Assembly (NCBI GenBank): GCA_905182375.1
Contig: CAJJBF010000005.1
Span: 62,001 to 126,000 of the forward strand
Length of the DNA: 64,000 nucleotides
Source: Flammeovirgaceae bacterium UBA4465
GTDB lineage: Bacteria > Bacteroidota > Bacteroidia > Cytophagales > Cyclobacteriaceae
Direction: 5' to 3'
The position numbers and the translations under genes were made by a program. Positions 37,506 to 47,482 of the stretch are shown piece after piece (position 1 is the first letter of the stretch; each line of letters begins with the position of its first letter). The notes beneath the pieces were generated by a model. That model ran no database searches, was not told where the DNA came from, and worked only from the letters and a program-made list of their open reading frames with translations.

Positions 37506-39206
37506 ATGAAAAAAAATGGCTTAGTCCTATTATTATTTGTTAGTTTTTTTAGCTGCTATCAACCGAAGGTAGCTCCCCCTCAAGAAGTAAAAGGAGCTAT
37601 TGGAGAAAAAGCCATGGTGGCTACTACCCATCCCCTAGCCACTGCCGTTGGATTAGAAATTATGAAGAAAGGTGGCAATGCCATCGATGCAGCCATTGCT
37701 ATTCAATTCGCCTTAACGGTAGTCTATCCACAAGCTGGAAACATTGGCGGGGGTGGATTTGCGGTAATCCGGTTGGCAGATGGGGAAGTATCTACCTTAG
37801 ATTTTCGAGAAAAAGCTCCTGATTTGTCTAAAAAAGATATGTATCTTGGCCCAGATGGTGAAGTGGTTCAAACAAAAATAAGATTAGGTCATCTCGCCTC
37901 AGGCGTTCCAGGATCGGTAGCTGGCATGTGGGAATTGCATCAAAAACATGGTCACCTCTCTTGGTCTGAATTGATCAATCCAGCCATTAATTTAGCATAT
38001 AGCGGCCATTTATTAACAGAGAAAATAGCCAATAGTCTTAATGAAAAACAAAATAATTTTCAAGAAGCCAACCGATACCAGCCCTGGGTTATCAATGAAA
38101 AAGGTTGGAATAAAGGAGATAGTTCTGTTCAAAAGCAATTGGCTTCCACCCTTTCTTTTATCCAAAAAAAAGGTCGTGATGGTTTTTATAAAGGTATTGT
38201 AGCGGATCAATTAGTAAAAGAAATGATACTTGGCGGAGGAATTATTTCTTCAGAAGATCTGATCAATTATCAACCCGTCTGGCGAGACCCTATCAAGGGA
38301 TCTTATAAAGGGCACACCATCTATTCAATGGGACCCCCATCTAGTGGTGGGATCGCACTGATTCAATTACTCAAGGGCTCAGAGAACTTGAATTTTGAAA
38401 AAATGGAGTTCAACGGTGCTGAAATGTTGCATTATAAAACAGAAGTAGAACGTAGGGTTTATGCCGACCGGGCCATTCATTTAGGTGATCCTGATTACTA
38501 TGAGGTCCCCACAGCTGCGCTCATTGACGAAAATTACAATAAAAAAAGGTTTTCATATATCAAGAAGCAAAAAAAAACAGCCAGTTCAGAGGTGATGGAA
38601 GGAGACGTTGCCCCTTATGAAAGTCCTGAAACAACCCATTTCTCGGTCGTTGATCCTGCGGGTAATGCCGTTGCCTTAACCACCACGCTTAATGGAAGTT
38701 ATGGTTCATCAGTTATGGTGAAAGGTGCGGGCTTTTTCTTAAATAACGAAATGGATGATTTTAGTGCCAAGCCAGGTGTTCCCAACATATACGGTCTCAT
38801 TGGCTCTGAAGCCAATGCCATTGCTCCGGGAAAACGAATGCTCAGCAGCATGACGCCCACTATCGTGGAAAAGGAAGGTGCCTTATTTTTAGTTACCGGT
38901 TCGCCCGGTGGAGCTACCATCATTACTACGGTTTTTCAAAGTATCATCAATGTCATTGATTTTGATATGGGGCTCCAAGAAGCCATTAATGCCAAAAAGA
39001 CCCACAGCCAGTGGCTGCCTGACATCCTTTTTGTAGAAAATGGGGGCATCTCCACTGAAATTCAATTAGATTTAGAAAAAAGGGGGCATGCGATTCGTTT
39101 TAAAGAAAGCCCAAGTAAAATTAATGCGATACTGGTCCTCGAAGATGGTAGCCTGGAGGGAGGTGCTGATTACTTACGAAGTGATAGCTATGCCGAAGGA
39201 TTTTAA
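37506..39206 (+). CDS. ggt: Gamma-glutamyltransferase, lipoprotein
   Basis: A 566-residue N-terminal-nucleophile hydrolase that removes or transfers gamma-glutamyl groups in the periplasm. Signal VLLLFVSFFSC ends in a lipobox. GGNAIDAAIAIQFALTVVYP and GGGGFAVIRL mark the large subunit; the autocleavage and nucleophile Thr lies in SPETTHFSVVD; NNEMDDFSAKPG and SSMTPTIV mark the small subunit, with GSPGGATI the oxyanion loop. It is the last gene of a SOD-like, M19, ggt group and its end overlaps the convergent OmpA-like gene by four bases. Confidence 0.95.
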   Translation: MKKNGLVLLLFVSFFSCYQPKVAPPQEVKGAIGEKAMVATTHPLATAVGLEIMKKGGNAIDAAIAIQFALTVVYPQAGNIGGGGFAVIRLADGEVSTLDFREKAPDLSKKDMYLGPDGEVVQTKIRLGHLASGVPGSVAGMWELHQKHGHLSWSELINPAINLAYSGHLLTEKIANSLNEKQNNFQEANRYQPWVINEKGWNKGDSSVQKQLASTLSFIQKKGRDGFYKGIVADQLVKEMILGGGIISSEDLINYQPVWRDPIKGSYKGHTIYSMGPPSSGGIALIQLLKGSENLNFEKMEFNGAEMLHYKTEVERRVYADRAIHLGDPDYYEVPTAALIDENYNKKRFSYIKKQKKTASSEVMEGDVAPYESPETTHFSVVDPAGNAVALTTTLNGSYGSSVMVKGAGFFLNNEMDDFSAKPGVPNIYGLIGSEANAIAPGKRMLSSMTPTIVEKEGALFLVTGSPGGATIITTVFQSIINVIDFDMGLQEAINAKKTHSQWLPDILFVENGGISTEIQLDLEKRGHAIRFKESPSKINAILVLEDGSLEGGADYLRSDSYAEGF

Positions 39207-40750
39207 TTCTCTATTACCAAGAATTCTACTCTACGATTGAGGCTTCGATAGGCTTCTGATGATTCTTTGGTAAGGGGCTCGCTGCCACCCAACCCCTTAC
39301 CGCGCAAGCGATTGGGTACGATTCCAGTTTGGATGAGATATTTTTTAACGACCGCTACTCTGTCTTCTGACAAAATCTGATTGAGTGCCGGATTGCCTAC
39401 ATTATCGGTGTGACCTCTTAATTCAATTTTCAGTGATGGGTTTGATTTGAGTACATTGACCAAAAGATCTAAAGAACGTGTGCTCCCCTCAATCATCCTA
39501 TCGGTTCCTTTATAAAACAAAACTTCTTTAAGATTGATCTTTTTTCCTATGTTGAGCGGTTCTACAAAAACTTTTATGGTATCCTGCTCACTCCACTCAG
39601 TTAAAGGCAATAAGAGCGAAGCACTCATAAAACCGTCTATGTTTATGGATAACTCCAAATCCGAAAATCTCGCTGCTTTCCAAATGTATGGATTTTCAAC
39701 TCTTAAGCTCAACGAATCTGTTTTAATATCAAATACACCTGCCACTATTTTTTCATTTTCAGCGTCAAGCACTAAAACAATCTTTTGATTTAATGAGGCC
39801 ACGGGAAGTTGAGGAAGTATCAAGGTATCTTTCACATATTTTAAGTCTGAATCAATACGTATACTCCTAATATCTCCATATCCATCACTTTTGGTATTGG
39901 AAGTATAGTAGGCCACGGCAGCTACATCCGAAAAGCTAAAAGACTTTTCAGCACCCGACGTATTGATTTTAGATCCTAAATTGACCGGATCAGACCATTT
40001 TTGCCAAGTATCATCCAACCGTTTGGCATAATAAATATCAAAACTTCCCCATCCTTCTCTACCATTAGTTGCAAAAAACAAGGTTTCGTTGTCCTGGGCT
40101 AAAAAAGGAGTCATTTCTTGTGCTCGCGTATTGATAACATAACCCAAACTCATTGGGGGACTCCAATTTCCGTTTTCCTGAAGATGAGAAATATACAGAT
40201 CTTCAACTCCCATGGTTACATTGGCCTCCATAGACATCACCATATGTTTACCATCTCTAGAAAAAGCCGCACTGAAATAAGCCGATTTATTATCGAAATA
40301 TTTAATCTCAAATTTCTTAGAATTATCTAGGTCACCGTCTTGCCAATCCGCTATCATCAGTTGAGTTTCGTAACCAGCACCCTGTTTTGTCAAAGAGGCA
40401 TAGACAAAAGTTTGATTTTGATTTAAAAATCCAACTGCGCTATGAATGGATTCTGAATCAAGATCTAATCTCTTATTTATGCCCTCTTCAGATAGCCAAA
40501 TATCTGTCGGCATAAAGCTTGAACTAGATATTGCTCTATTGTGCGTTCTTGAATAAATGAGTAAATACGAATTTTGAGATAATAAAAGGGCGCTTTCATC
40601 GGAAGCCGAATTGAGCTCAGGTATCGGTTCAGAATCACCATTAAATACAACCGTCTGATCTTGTGCCATCAAAAATGGCGTACTTATAAAACCAAATAAG
40701 AAAATAATTAAATTTAAATATCTATCTAAAAATCCTTTCATAATGCTCAA
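39203..40750 (-). CDS. OmpA-family protein with PD40 repeats
   Basis: A 515-residue exported protein. After a signal peptide, residues ~40-310 contain PD40/WD40-like beta-propeller repeats (ENGNWSPPMSLGYVIN; NETLFFATNGREGWGSFDIY), then a linker, and residues ~410-515 form an OmpA peptidoglycan-binding domain (ELRGHTDNVGNPALNQILS ... LNRRVEFLV). This layout is typical of Bacteroidota cell-envelope anchors. The start (MSIMKGF) overlaps the GhrA-like stop by four bases (ATGA). Confidence 0.9.
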   Translation of the reverse strand: MSIMKGFLDRYLNLIIFLFGFISTPFLMAQDQTVVFNGDSEPIPELNSASDESALLLSQNSYLLIYSRTHNRAISSSSFMPTDIWLSEEGINKRLDLDSESIHSAVGFLNQNQTFVYASLTKQGAGYETQLMIADWQDGDLDNSKKFEIKYFDNKSAYFSAAFSRDGKHMVMSMEANVTMGVEDLYISHLQENGNWSPPMSLGYVINTRAQEMTPFLAQDNETLFFATNGREGWGSFDIYYAKRLDDTWQKWSDPVNLGSKINTSGAEKSFSFSDVAAVAYYTSNTKSDGYGDIRSIRIDSDLKYVKDTLILPQLPVASLNQKIVLVLDAENEKIVAGVFDIKTDSLSLRVENPYIWKAARFSDLELSINIDGFMSASLLLPLTEWSEQDTIKVFVEPLNIGKKINLKEVLFYKGTDRMIEGSTRSLDLLVNVLKSNPSLKIELRGHTDNVGNPALNQILSEDRVAVVKKYLIQTGIVPNRLRGKGLGGSEPLTKESSEAYRSLNRRVEFLVIEN

Positions 40751-41670
40751 TAACCTTTTATCCTATCCACCAAAATTTCAGGCAATTTCCCTATTCTTAC
40801 GCGCTTATGGGACGCGATAATTTGGGGCACAGCCTCATTGATTTTTGTAACTACAGCAATGTGAGGAGTTATCATTATTTTAGGGTGGTCCCAAAGAGAA
40901 CTTTGTTTTGGAAGGGGTTCCTCAGGGAACACATCTAAAAATGCTCCCGACAATTGCCCATTTTCGAGGGCATCTATAATATCCCCATTCACTTGATGAT
41001 GTCCTCTTGCCACATTAATCAAATAAGTCCCTTTCTTAAGCTTATCAAATAGTTTTTTGGAAAGTATGGCCCGAGTGGATTCCGTTGCGGGTAACATGAC
41101 GACCAAAATATTTATTTTACTCAGAAATAGATCCAGTTCGGCATTGAGGTAACTTACTACATGGGCAATTTTTTTTCTTGATTGACTCAAGCCGAAAACA
41201 TTGAATCCCAGATAATTAAGCTTTTCAGCTAGGTCAGCGCCTAAAGCACCCAGCCCCATGATTCCTACATTTATTTCTCGTTCAGGATTAGGCTCTTGAT
41301 CCCAAGTCTTTGTTGATTTGTCTATCAAATACTTATCAAATTGACGTTGATGATGTAAAATAGCCCCAATACAAAAATTCGACATTGGACCACTCAAACC
41401 GTCACCGATGATTCGAGTGATAGATACCTGTGGAGGAATGTCAGGATCATTCATGATGTGATCGACCCCCGCACCTAAAGAAGCAATCAATTTTAAATTG
41501 GGGAGTTGCTTGAAAAGTCCCGGTCTATGATTCCAAACCACTGCAGTAGTGATTTTCTCAAGCGCCACCGCATCATCATAACAATAGACCTCCACTTGGT
41601 CATCATAAGATTTAAATGCCTTTAACCATGGATTTAAGTTTTTTGAAACCGAATCAATTAAAATTGCCAT
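40747..41670 (-). CDS. GhrA-like glyoxylate/hydroxypyruvate (2-hydroxyacid) reductase
   Basis: A 307-residue NAD(P)H-dependent D-2-hydroxyacid dehydrogenase. VGIMGLGALGADLAEKL is the nucleotide-binding loop; catalytic Arg, Glu and His lie in LINVARGHH, PEEPLPKQSSLWDHP and ITPHIAVVT. Overall pattern and the C-terminal DRIKGY resemble E. coli GhrA more than SerA. It reduces glyoxylate or hydroxypyruvate in the cytosol. It is translationally coupled to the OmpA-like gene, with which no functional link is evident. Confidence 0.85.
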   Translation of the reverse strand: MAILIDSVSKNLNPWLKAFKSYDDQVEVYCYDDAVALEKITTAVVWNHRPGLFKQLPNLKLIASLGAGVDHIMNDPDIPPQVSITRIIGDGLSGPMSNFCIGAILHHQRQFDKYLIDKSTKTWDQEPNPEREINVGIMGLGALGADLAEKLNYLGFNVFGLSQSRKKIAHVVSYLNAELDLFLSKINILVVMLPATESTRAILSKKLFDKLKKGTYLINVARGHHQVNGDIIDALENGQLSGAFLDVFPEEPLPKQSSLWDHPKIMITPHIAVVTKINEAVPQIIASHKRVRIGKLPEILVDRIKGY

Positions 41671-41911
41671 TCTATAGATGTGTATACTTCAATAAGTTCA
41701 AATATAATTCATGATTCGAGGGTATGGCAAGTGATATGATATTAATGTCGATAATTTATTTTGGTAACTATGATTAAGTGAGATCGAAAAATACCGGCTG
41801 TTTAAATAAATCAAACTCAAAATAAGAAATTAAGCGTTAATCTTTAATTAATTCTATTAATTTTAGGCTCGTTAATAAATTATTTTAAAATATTCAACAA
41901 ATAAAATTACT

Positions 41912-42772
41912 ATGTATAAGTTTATAACCTATAGCTTGATGATGCTCTTCATATTCACTGTGCAAGCGCAAATCAATCTGCCTGCTGGGAGCTCTGCAGC
42001 CTCAGTGACGACTACGGTCGGTCTTACTGAAGTCTCCATATCCTATTTTAGACCTAAAATGAAAGGAAGAAAAATATTTGGTATTGATGGAAGTGCTTTA
42101 CTTGAATATGGGGTTATGTGGCGAACAGGTGCTAATTCTGGAACCACCGTTACCTTAAGTACTCCAGCCAAAATTGGCGGGACTGAAGTACCTGCAGGCA
42201 CTTACCTCATTATAACTACTCCAGGAGATGACCAGTTTGATTTCATGCTTTATGGAGATCCTAGCATTGGTTCAAACTTTTCTAAAATGAAATCAGATCA
42301 AATCTTAGTCAACATGAAAGTGGATAATCTTAAATCCTCAACCATGATTGAGACCCTCACTTTTCAAATATCTGACCTATCAGCAGATAATTCTCAGGCT
42401 AATATTCATTTTCAATGGGCCGACGCCGCATGGAAAGTTCCTATAGAGGTCAGTTTTGATGAAATCGTTATGGCAGATATTGCTGCTAAAACACAAATTG
42501 ATTTATCAAATTATATGGCAGCGGCCTCCTATTATCTTGAGACTGGAAAAGATCTCAATCAGGCCTTGTTATGGGCAAAAAGTTTTCTTGCTGTTGAAAG
42601 TAATCGCAGATACTACTACCTCAATAGATTAGCTAAAATTCAAGCAGGTTTAGGAATGAAAAAAGAAGCGATCAAAACGACAGAAGAATCTCTTGAAAAG
42701 TCAAAAGCTGCGGGTGACAATGCTTACATTAAAAGTAATGAAGCCTTCATGAAAGAATTGAAAAAGAAATAA
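41912..42772 (+). CDS. DUF2911 protein with C-terminal helical repeats
   Basis: A 286-residue exported protein: signal peptide (ending TVQAQ), DUF2911 domain at ~20-170 (SISYFRPKMKGRKIFG, YGVMWRTGANSGTTV), and a C-terminal TPR-like helical segment (~195-286; AASYYLETGKDLNQALLWAK, GMKKEAIKTTEESLEK). It is a second DUF2911 protein in this window; the one at 8311-8856 lacks the helical tail. No function is known. A strong hairpin terminator follows directly. Confidence 0.88.
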   Translation: MYKFITYSLMMLFIFTVQAQINLPAGSSAASVTTTVGLTEVSISYFRPKMKGRKIFGIDGSALLEYGVMWRTGANSGTTVTLSTPAKIGGTEVPAGTYLIITTPGDDQFDFMLYGDPSIGSNFSKMKSDQILVNMKVDNLKSSTMIETLTFQISDLSADNSQANIHFQWADAAWKVPIEVSFDEIVMADIAAKTQIDLSNYMAAASYYLETGKDLNQALLWAKSFLAVESNRRYYYLNRLAKIQAGLGMKKEAIKTTEESLEKSKAAGDNAYIKSNEAFMKELKKK

Positions 42773-42789
42773 GGTCAAACTTTAGTGTT

Positions 42790-42835
42790 AAAAGGCAGAT
42801 TCCAAGCATTCAAGCTTGAAACCTGCCTTTTTTTG
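42790..42835. terminator. Bidirectional intrinsic terminator
   Basis: AAAGGCAG (42791-42798) pairs with CTGCCTTT (42823-42830), continued inside by CAAGC against GCTTG, giving a long hairpin followed by a T-run on the plus strand and preceded by an A-run that serves the minus strand. It separates the convergent DUF2911 and symporter genes. Confidence 0.82.
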
Positions 42836-42846
42836 AGTTTTTGCCT

Positions 42847-44550
42847 CTAATTTGTAGCCCTAGGTTTTTCTTGCATAAAGCTAAATAGCCAAGCCAACAC
42901 AACCGTCAGAAGAACCCCAATGGCATTATACCATAAATAACCAATCGAAAAGTAACCGTTCACGTTTAGGAAATGACAAGCAATCACCACAGATTCTGCC
43001 ACTATTGCAGCGGTAAAGACTGAATTTCCTTGGACACGTTTGATGAAAAATGCGACTAGAAAAATACCTAAAATGGTTCCATAGAAAACAGAGCCAATAA
43101 TATTTACGGTCTCTATTAGGTTTTCAGAATCACTCGCAACAAAGGCAAATATGATCGCCAAAACACCCCATATAAAAGTGATCCATTTAGATGCCATCAG
43201 ATAGTTTTTATCCGTATCTTCCCTTTTAATAATTCTTTGATAAAGGTCAACCGTACTCGTACTGGCTAGAGAATTGAGTTCAGAAGAGGTAGAAGACATA
43301 GAAGCAGAGAGAATAACCGCAATCAATAGGCCAATAAATCCATGTGGTAAATAGTTAAGAATAAAGGTTAAAAAGACATAATCTGAATCCTTAGTAGCTA
43401 ATTCGGGATCTACTTCATTAATTAAATCTTTTACCTCATTCCGCATGACTTCTTGCTGCGCATCAATGCTGATCAAGTCGTCCTTAAATTTCAGCTTTTT
43501 TATGGCATTGTCCTCTTTAGTATAAGATAACGTGAGATTCTTGCGCTCTAAAATCAAATTATTGTAGGAATTTTCAATAGTAATCAGTTGATCATTTGCC
43601 GAACTTTCTCTGATGACCTCTAACGATTGATCATTGAAATGTATGGGTGGCGTATAGAAAATATAAAAAACATAAACCATCACACCTACAAAAAGGATAA
43701 AGAACTGCATGGGAATTTTTAAGATGGCATTAAACATCAATCCCATGCGACTTTCCTTTACATTTTTTCCTCCTAAATACCGCTGGACCTGACTTTGATC
43801 TGTGCCAAAATACGACAATTGTAAAACCAAACCTGCCATTAATCCAGACCAAATGGTATACCTTTTCTGAAAACTAAAATCAAAGTCAATGGCATCTGTT
43901 TTATCAAGAATTCCAGCAATATCTACAGCATCCCTTAAACTGATAAAATCAGTTATATAGTATAGGATATATCCAAAAGCAACGAACATCCCTCCCATGA
44001 TGACACCCATCTGCTGCTTTTGAGTAATACTCACAGCTTGAGTTCCTCCAGAAACCGTATAGATGATTACCAAAATACCCGTACCCAAAATAGTGAAGGA
44101 AAGATCCCATCCCAATATCGTAGACAAAATAATAGAAGGGGCATAAATCGTAATACCTGCAGCCAAACCTCTTTGAATCAGAAACAAGAAGGCACCTAAT
44201 AATCTCGTTTTAAGATCAAATCTTCGTTCAAGGTATTCATAGGCAGTATAAACCTTCAGTTTATAATAAATGGGAATGAAAAATACAGATACAATGATCA
44301 GTGCTAACGGCAGTCCAAAATAATTTTGAACAAAACCCATACCACTTGCGTAGGCCTGCCCTGGTGTTGAGATAAAGGTAATTGCACTGGCCTGGGTAGC
44401 CATCACCGATAATCCAATTGTCCCCCATTTCATCTTATGATCTCCCAGCAAATAGCTCTCTATATTCTGTTGCCCTCTTGTTTTCCAGACACCAAAAGTT
44501 ACAATGGAAAGCAGGGTCAGCGTCAGTACTAAGAAATCAATTTGATTCAT
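42847..44550 (-). CDS. Sodium:solute symporter (SSS family)
   Basis: A 567-residue inner-membrane transporter with about 13 transmembrane helices. GLSVMATQASAITFISTPGQAY is split by the first substrate/Na+ site, and ILSASMSSTSSELNSLAS is the Na+-site motif of helix 8. Between helices an unusually long charged stretch of about 90 residues (QSLEVIRESSANDQ to PELATKDSDY) is predicted to be helical and soluble. The gene follows the PIG-L deacetylase gene by 97 bases on the same strand; this pairing suggests import of a sugar or amino-sugar product. Confidence 0.9.
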   Translation of the reverse strand: MNQIDFLVLTLTLLSIVTFGVWKTRGQQNIESYLLGDHKMKWGTIGLSVMATQASAITFISTPGQAYASGMGFVQNYFGLPLALIIVSVFFIPIYYKLKVYTAYEYLERRFDLKTRLLGAFLFLIQRGLAAGITIYAPSIILSTILGWDLSFTILGTGILVIIYTVSGGTQAVSITQKQQMGVIMGGMFVAFGYILYYITDFISLRDAVDIAGILDKTDAIDFDFSFQKRYTIWSGLMAGLVLQLSYFGTDQSQVQRYLGGKNVKESRMGLMFNAILKIPMQFFILFVGVMVYVFYIFYTPPIHFNDQSLEVIRESSANDQLITIENSYNNLILERKNLTLSYTKEDNAIKKLKFKDDLISIDAQQEVMRNEVKDLINEVDPELATKDSDYVFLTFILNYLPHGFIGLLIAVILSASMSSTSSELNSLASTSTVDLYQRIIKREDTDKNYLMASKWITFIWGVLAIIFAFVASDSENLIETVNIIGSVFYGTILGIFLVAFFIKRVQGNSVFTAAIVAESVVIACHFLNVNGYFSIGYLWYNAIGVLLTVVLAWLFSFMQEKPRATN

Positions 44551-44647
44551 TTAAAAATTAGAGTTTGAAATGAAGCATGATGAGATATTAGGTAGCATCT
44601 AAAAAGTCTTTTTTTTTCATTGATATTCAGTTATCATAAAAAATGTA

Positions 44648-47128
44648 TCATTCCTGACCCATAGAAATTAAATTAGTAAACATTCGATAAGCCCCTTCTA
44701 CACCTGCAGGAAGCTCTCTGAACCATGAATAACCACTGTAAATATAATAGCCTTCTCCGTGACTTGCCACAAGTAACCCGCCCTCTTTAGGAGATTCCCC
44801 AGGATCATTTGAACTTAAAATAGGCGTAAATTTTTCATCCCATTCAGAGCAAAAATACAAACCTCTCTCTTGCACCCATCCATCAAAATCACCCATCGTA
44901 ATTTTATTGGGAAAATTCATAGACCTATGTCTTGGCTCAAGAATCCTTACAGGAGCTGTTTCTACCGAAACACGATCCCTTGACAATAATAATGGATAAG
45001 GAGCGATCTCTTGGGTTACTAAATTTCTATTGGTATTATATTGAACGATTACGGTTCCACCATTAAAGCTATAATCAAAAAGTTCTTGATTTTTGTAAGC
45101 CAGCCAATCAACGGTATTAAAGGCACGAACCCCCAATATAATCGCATCAAACTGCATCAAATGATCAACGGTTACATCGTCCTTGTCCAACAAGCTCACC
45201 TGATATCCAATTTGTCTCAACAAATCTGGAATCACATCTCCCGCACCTTCAATGTAGCCAATAGATTGACTTACCTTAGCCATATTTAATTTAATCAAAT
45301 CAATTTTAGCGGGCTTAAGTACAGTTTGAACAGGAATGTGATCGTATGCAATAATTTGGACTTGCTGGTCGGAAATATTCCCATCATCAGAAACAAAATA
45401 AGCTTTTAAATTACCTGAATTGGCCTTTGATTCTGGCTTAATATTGATACTTATCAAGCGCTCTTCATTCTTCAATGAAATAGATAGAGCTGAATCATTG
45501 ATATCCGTTTGCCAACCCATTGGAACGACTATATGAAGCTTACCGGAAACATTATCCTTCCCTGCTACCAATCGTAGATCTATACGTTTATCATTATCAT
45601 TAGAAAATACTACATTGTCAACCGATAAATTGATGGCTACATCAGGTGCGATCGCGATAGGTCGATAAACTTCACCATCGACGGGGTCTGTAAATTTGTG
45701 ATGAATAGGTTGTGTTAATTCTAAATATTGGTCTCCTATCGCTAAAGTAAATCTTGCCTTTAATATCGGCTCATTGATCGCACCGCCGATTTGATCTTTA
45801 TTAGCTACATGGTACATCCCCAACGTACTCTTTTCGTTTAACCAATAAGGTGTGGTCATGGCAATAGAATCAGGAATGCTTAATGAATAGTCATTCACTA
45901 TTTTCTGATTGTAAAGCATCACTTGATCCAACTCAACATTATAACCCCATGGTTCGATGGTCAATTCTATTAATTTTATAGGAAAGTCTATCCTGTTAAT
46001 GGCTTCTACACTCAGCTTTACCGTCTCACCTCTTGCATAGCTATAATCATCTGCAATGACTTCTAAATAAGTGCCCGTAATCGCCATAATGGTCTGATTG
46101 ATTTCATTCAACTTGATTTCCTTCCAATATTGATCAGACATTTTAAGCAACTCTTGTCTTGCTTTCAATAAATAGCCCAAAGTTGGTTTTGGATTTTCCA
46201 CTTTATAAACTTCTTGGGCTTCTAATAAGAATTGGGCTATTTTTTGACTTTTTTCAACCCTTTTCCAGGAAGTATCAATACCCCCAAAAACATCAGTACC
46301 AGAACTATCTCCTCGCCACAATTCTAAATATTCAAGCTCATCACCTCTTGAACCCGTCGATCCAAAACCTTGGCTTTTATGCATGCTGCGGCTTTGAGCA
46401 GCCATCTCGGTATATGAAATTCCTAAATTAGGATTGTAAGTACCTACATTGATTGAATATAACCCTTCTGGGTTAAACTTAACCTTGTTCCTTGCGTAAA
46501 ACCAGGAGCTGGTATTCCAAAAAAGCTTTTTAGGTTGCCATATCTCAAGCGTTTTCAGCTGATCCGGATAAACGCTGGAATCACCCGCCAAATCAAATGC
46601 TTCTAAAGCCAACAAGGCGGAGGTAGTATGATGACCATGGGTAGTGCCTGATAAGGTATTAAATCTTGTGATGATGACATCCGGTTTAACGGTCCTGATC
46701 ACCCGAACAAAATCTTCCAAGACTTTTCCCTTATCCCAAATGGACAAGGTCTCCATTGGAGTTTTGGAATAACCAAAATCATTGGCTCTGGAAAAAAATT
46801 GAGCGCCTCCGTCTATTTGCCTAGCCTCGAGTAATTCTTGTGTCCTGATCAAGCCCAAGTTTTCACGTATTTCAGGACCAATCAGATTCTGTCCCCCATC
46901 CCCACGAGTCGCTGATAAATAAGCGGTGTTGAATAACTTTTCATTGGCATAATAGGCTATCAGTCTTGTGTTTTCGTCATCTGGATGTGCCGCTACATAC
47001 AATACCGAACCCAACACATTCAATTTTTTTAATAGTTGATTGACCTCGCCTGAAGGGATGCTTTGAACGGATTGTGCAGCTAGCAAGCTGATCACTAACC
47101 AACAACTCAAGGTAATTATACTGCGCAT
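44648..47128 (-). CDS. PIG-L family deacetylase, large exported form
   Basis: An ~826-residue exported protein (signal RSIITLSCWLVISLLAAQ) whose N-terminal domain (~35-290) is a LmbE/PIG-L zinc deacetylase: YVAAHPDDENTRLIAYY, TRGDGGQNLIG and the HGHHTTSALLALEAF zinc His motif. The rest (~400-826) contains beta-sandwich domains and a ThuA-like segment near VDHLMQFDAIILGVRAFN. Such enzymes remove N-acetyl groups from GlcNAc-type compounds. An in-frame ATG at 47137 is an alternative start. The symporter gene downstream probably handles its product. Confidence 0.88.
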   Translation of the reverse strand: MRSIITLSCWLVISLLAAQSVQSIPSGEVNQLLKKLNVLGSVLYVAAHPDDENTRLIAYYANEKLFNTAYLSATRGDGGQNLIGPEIRENLGLIRTQELLEARQIDGGAQFFSRANDFGYSKTPMETLSIWDKGKVLEDFVRVIRTVKPDVIITRFNTLSGTTHGHHTTSALLALEAFDLAGDSSVYPDQLKTLEIWQPKKLFWNTSSWFYARNKVKFNPEGLYSINVGTYNPNLGISYTEMAAQSRSMHKSQGFGSTGSRGDELEYLELWRGDSSGTDVFGGIDTSWKRVEKSQKIAQFLLEAQEVYKVENPKPTLGYLLKARQELLKMSDQYWKEIKLNEINQTIMAITGTYLEVIADDYSYARGETVKLSVEAINRIDFPIKLIELTIEPWGYNVELDQVMLYNQKIVNDYSLSIPDSIAMTTPYWLNEKSTLGMYHVANKDQIGGAINEPILKARFTLAIGDQYLELTQPIHHKFTDPVDGEVYRPIAIAPDVAINLSVDNVVFSNDNDKRIDLRLVAGKDNVSGKLHIVVPMGWQTDINDSALSISLKNEERLISINIKPESKANSGNLKAYFVSDDGNISDQQVQIIAYDHIPVQTVLKPAKIDLIKLNMAKVSQSIGYIEGAGDVIPDLLRQIGYQVSLLDKDDVTVDHLMQFDAIILGVRAFNTVDWLAYKNQELFDYSFNGGTVIVQYNTNRNLVTQEIAPYPLLLSRDRVSVETAPVRILEPRHRSMNFPNKITMGDFDGWVQERGLYFCSEWDEKFTPILSSNDPGESPKEGGLLVASHGEGYYIYSGYSWFRELPAGVEGAYRMFTNLISMGQE

Positions 47129-47137
47129 AAAATACAT

Positions 47138-47482
47138 ATAAAAAATTAATCGATGTCATTCAAACAATATAAAGACCAAAGCGACATGAAAAACTGATCT
47201 CCGTATGTCAAAGATAAGCAGCCTAATGAAGAATAGAAATGAAAACCCTTTTTTAAGGATATTCGGTTAATGCAGAAAACAAGAGATAGATCTAAAATCA
47301 ATGAAAAAACAAAAATAATTATTTAAATTGAAATAATTATTTACTTAATCTTCCGAGCAAATAGTTCCCCTATAATTGACCATTTACTCAGCTGTACTTA
47401 GCGCCATAAAGGGGATAATGTTTAGCAGATTCAATTTGTTTTTTAGGTTCAAAATAAATGATTTTTTTTAAAAAATAATAGG
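47138..47482. other. Intergenic region with an AT-rich direct repeat
   Basis: No gene is apparent in 345 bases between the divergent PIG-L gene and the desaturase remnant. The only structure seen is two copies of AAATAATTATTTA, described separately. Confidence 0.5.
47313..47343. repeat. Two direct copies of a 13-base palindromic AT box
   Basis: AAATAATTATTTA occurs at 47313-47325 and again at 47331-47343, an 18-base period. Each copy is itself near-palindromic, so a dimeric regulator bound in tandem is conceivable; chance in AT-rich DNA is the alternative. Confidence 0.4.
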
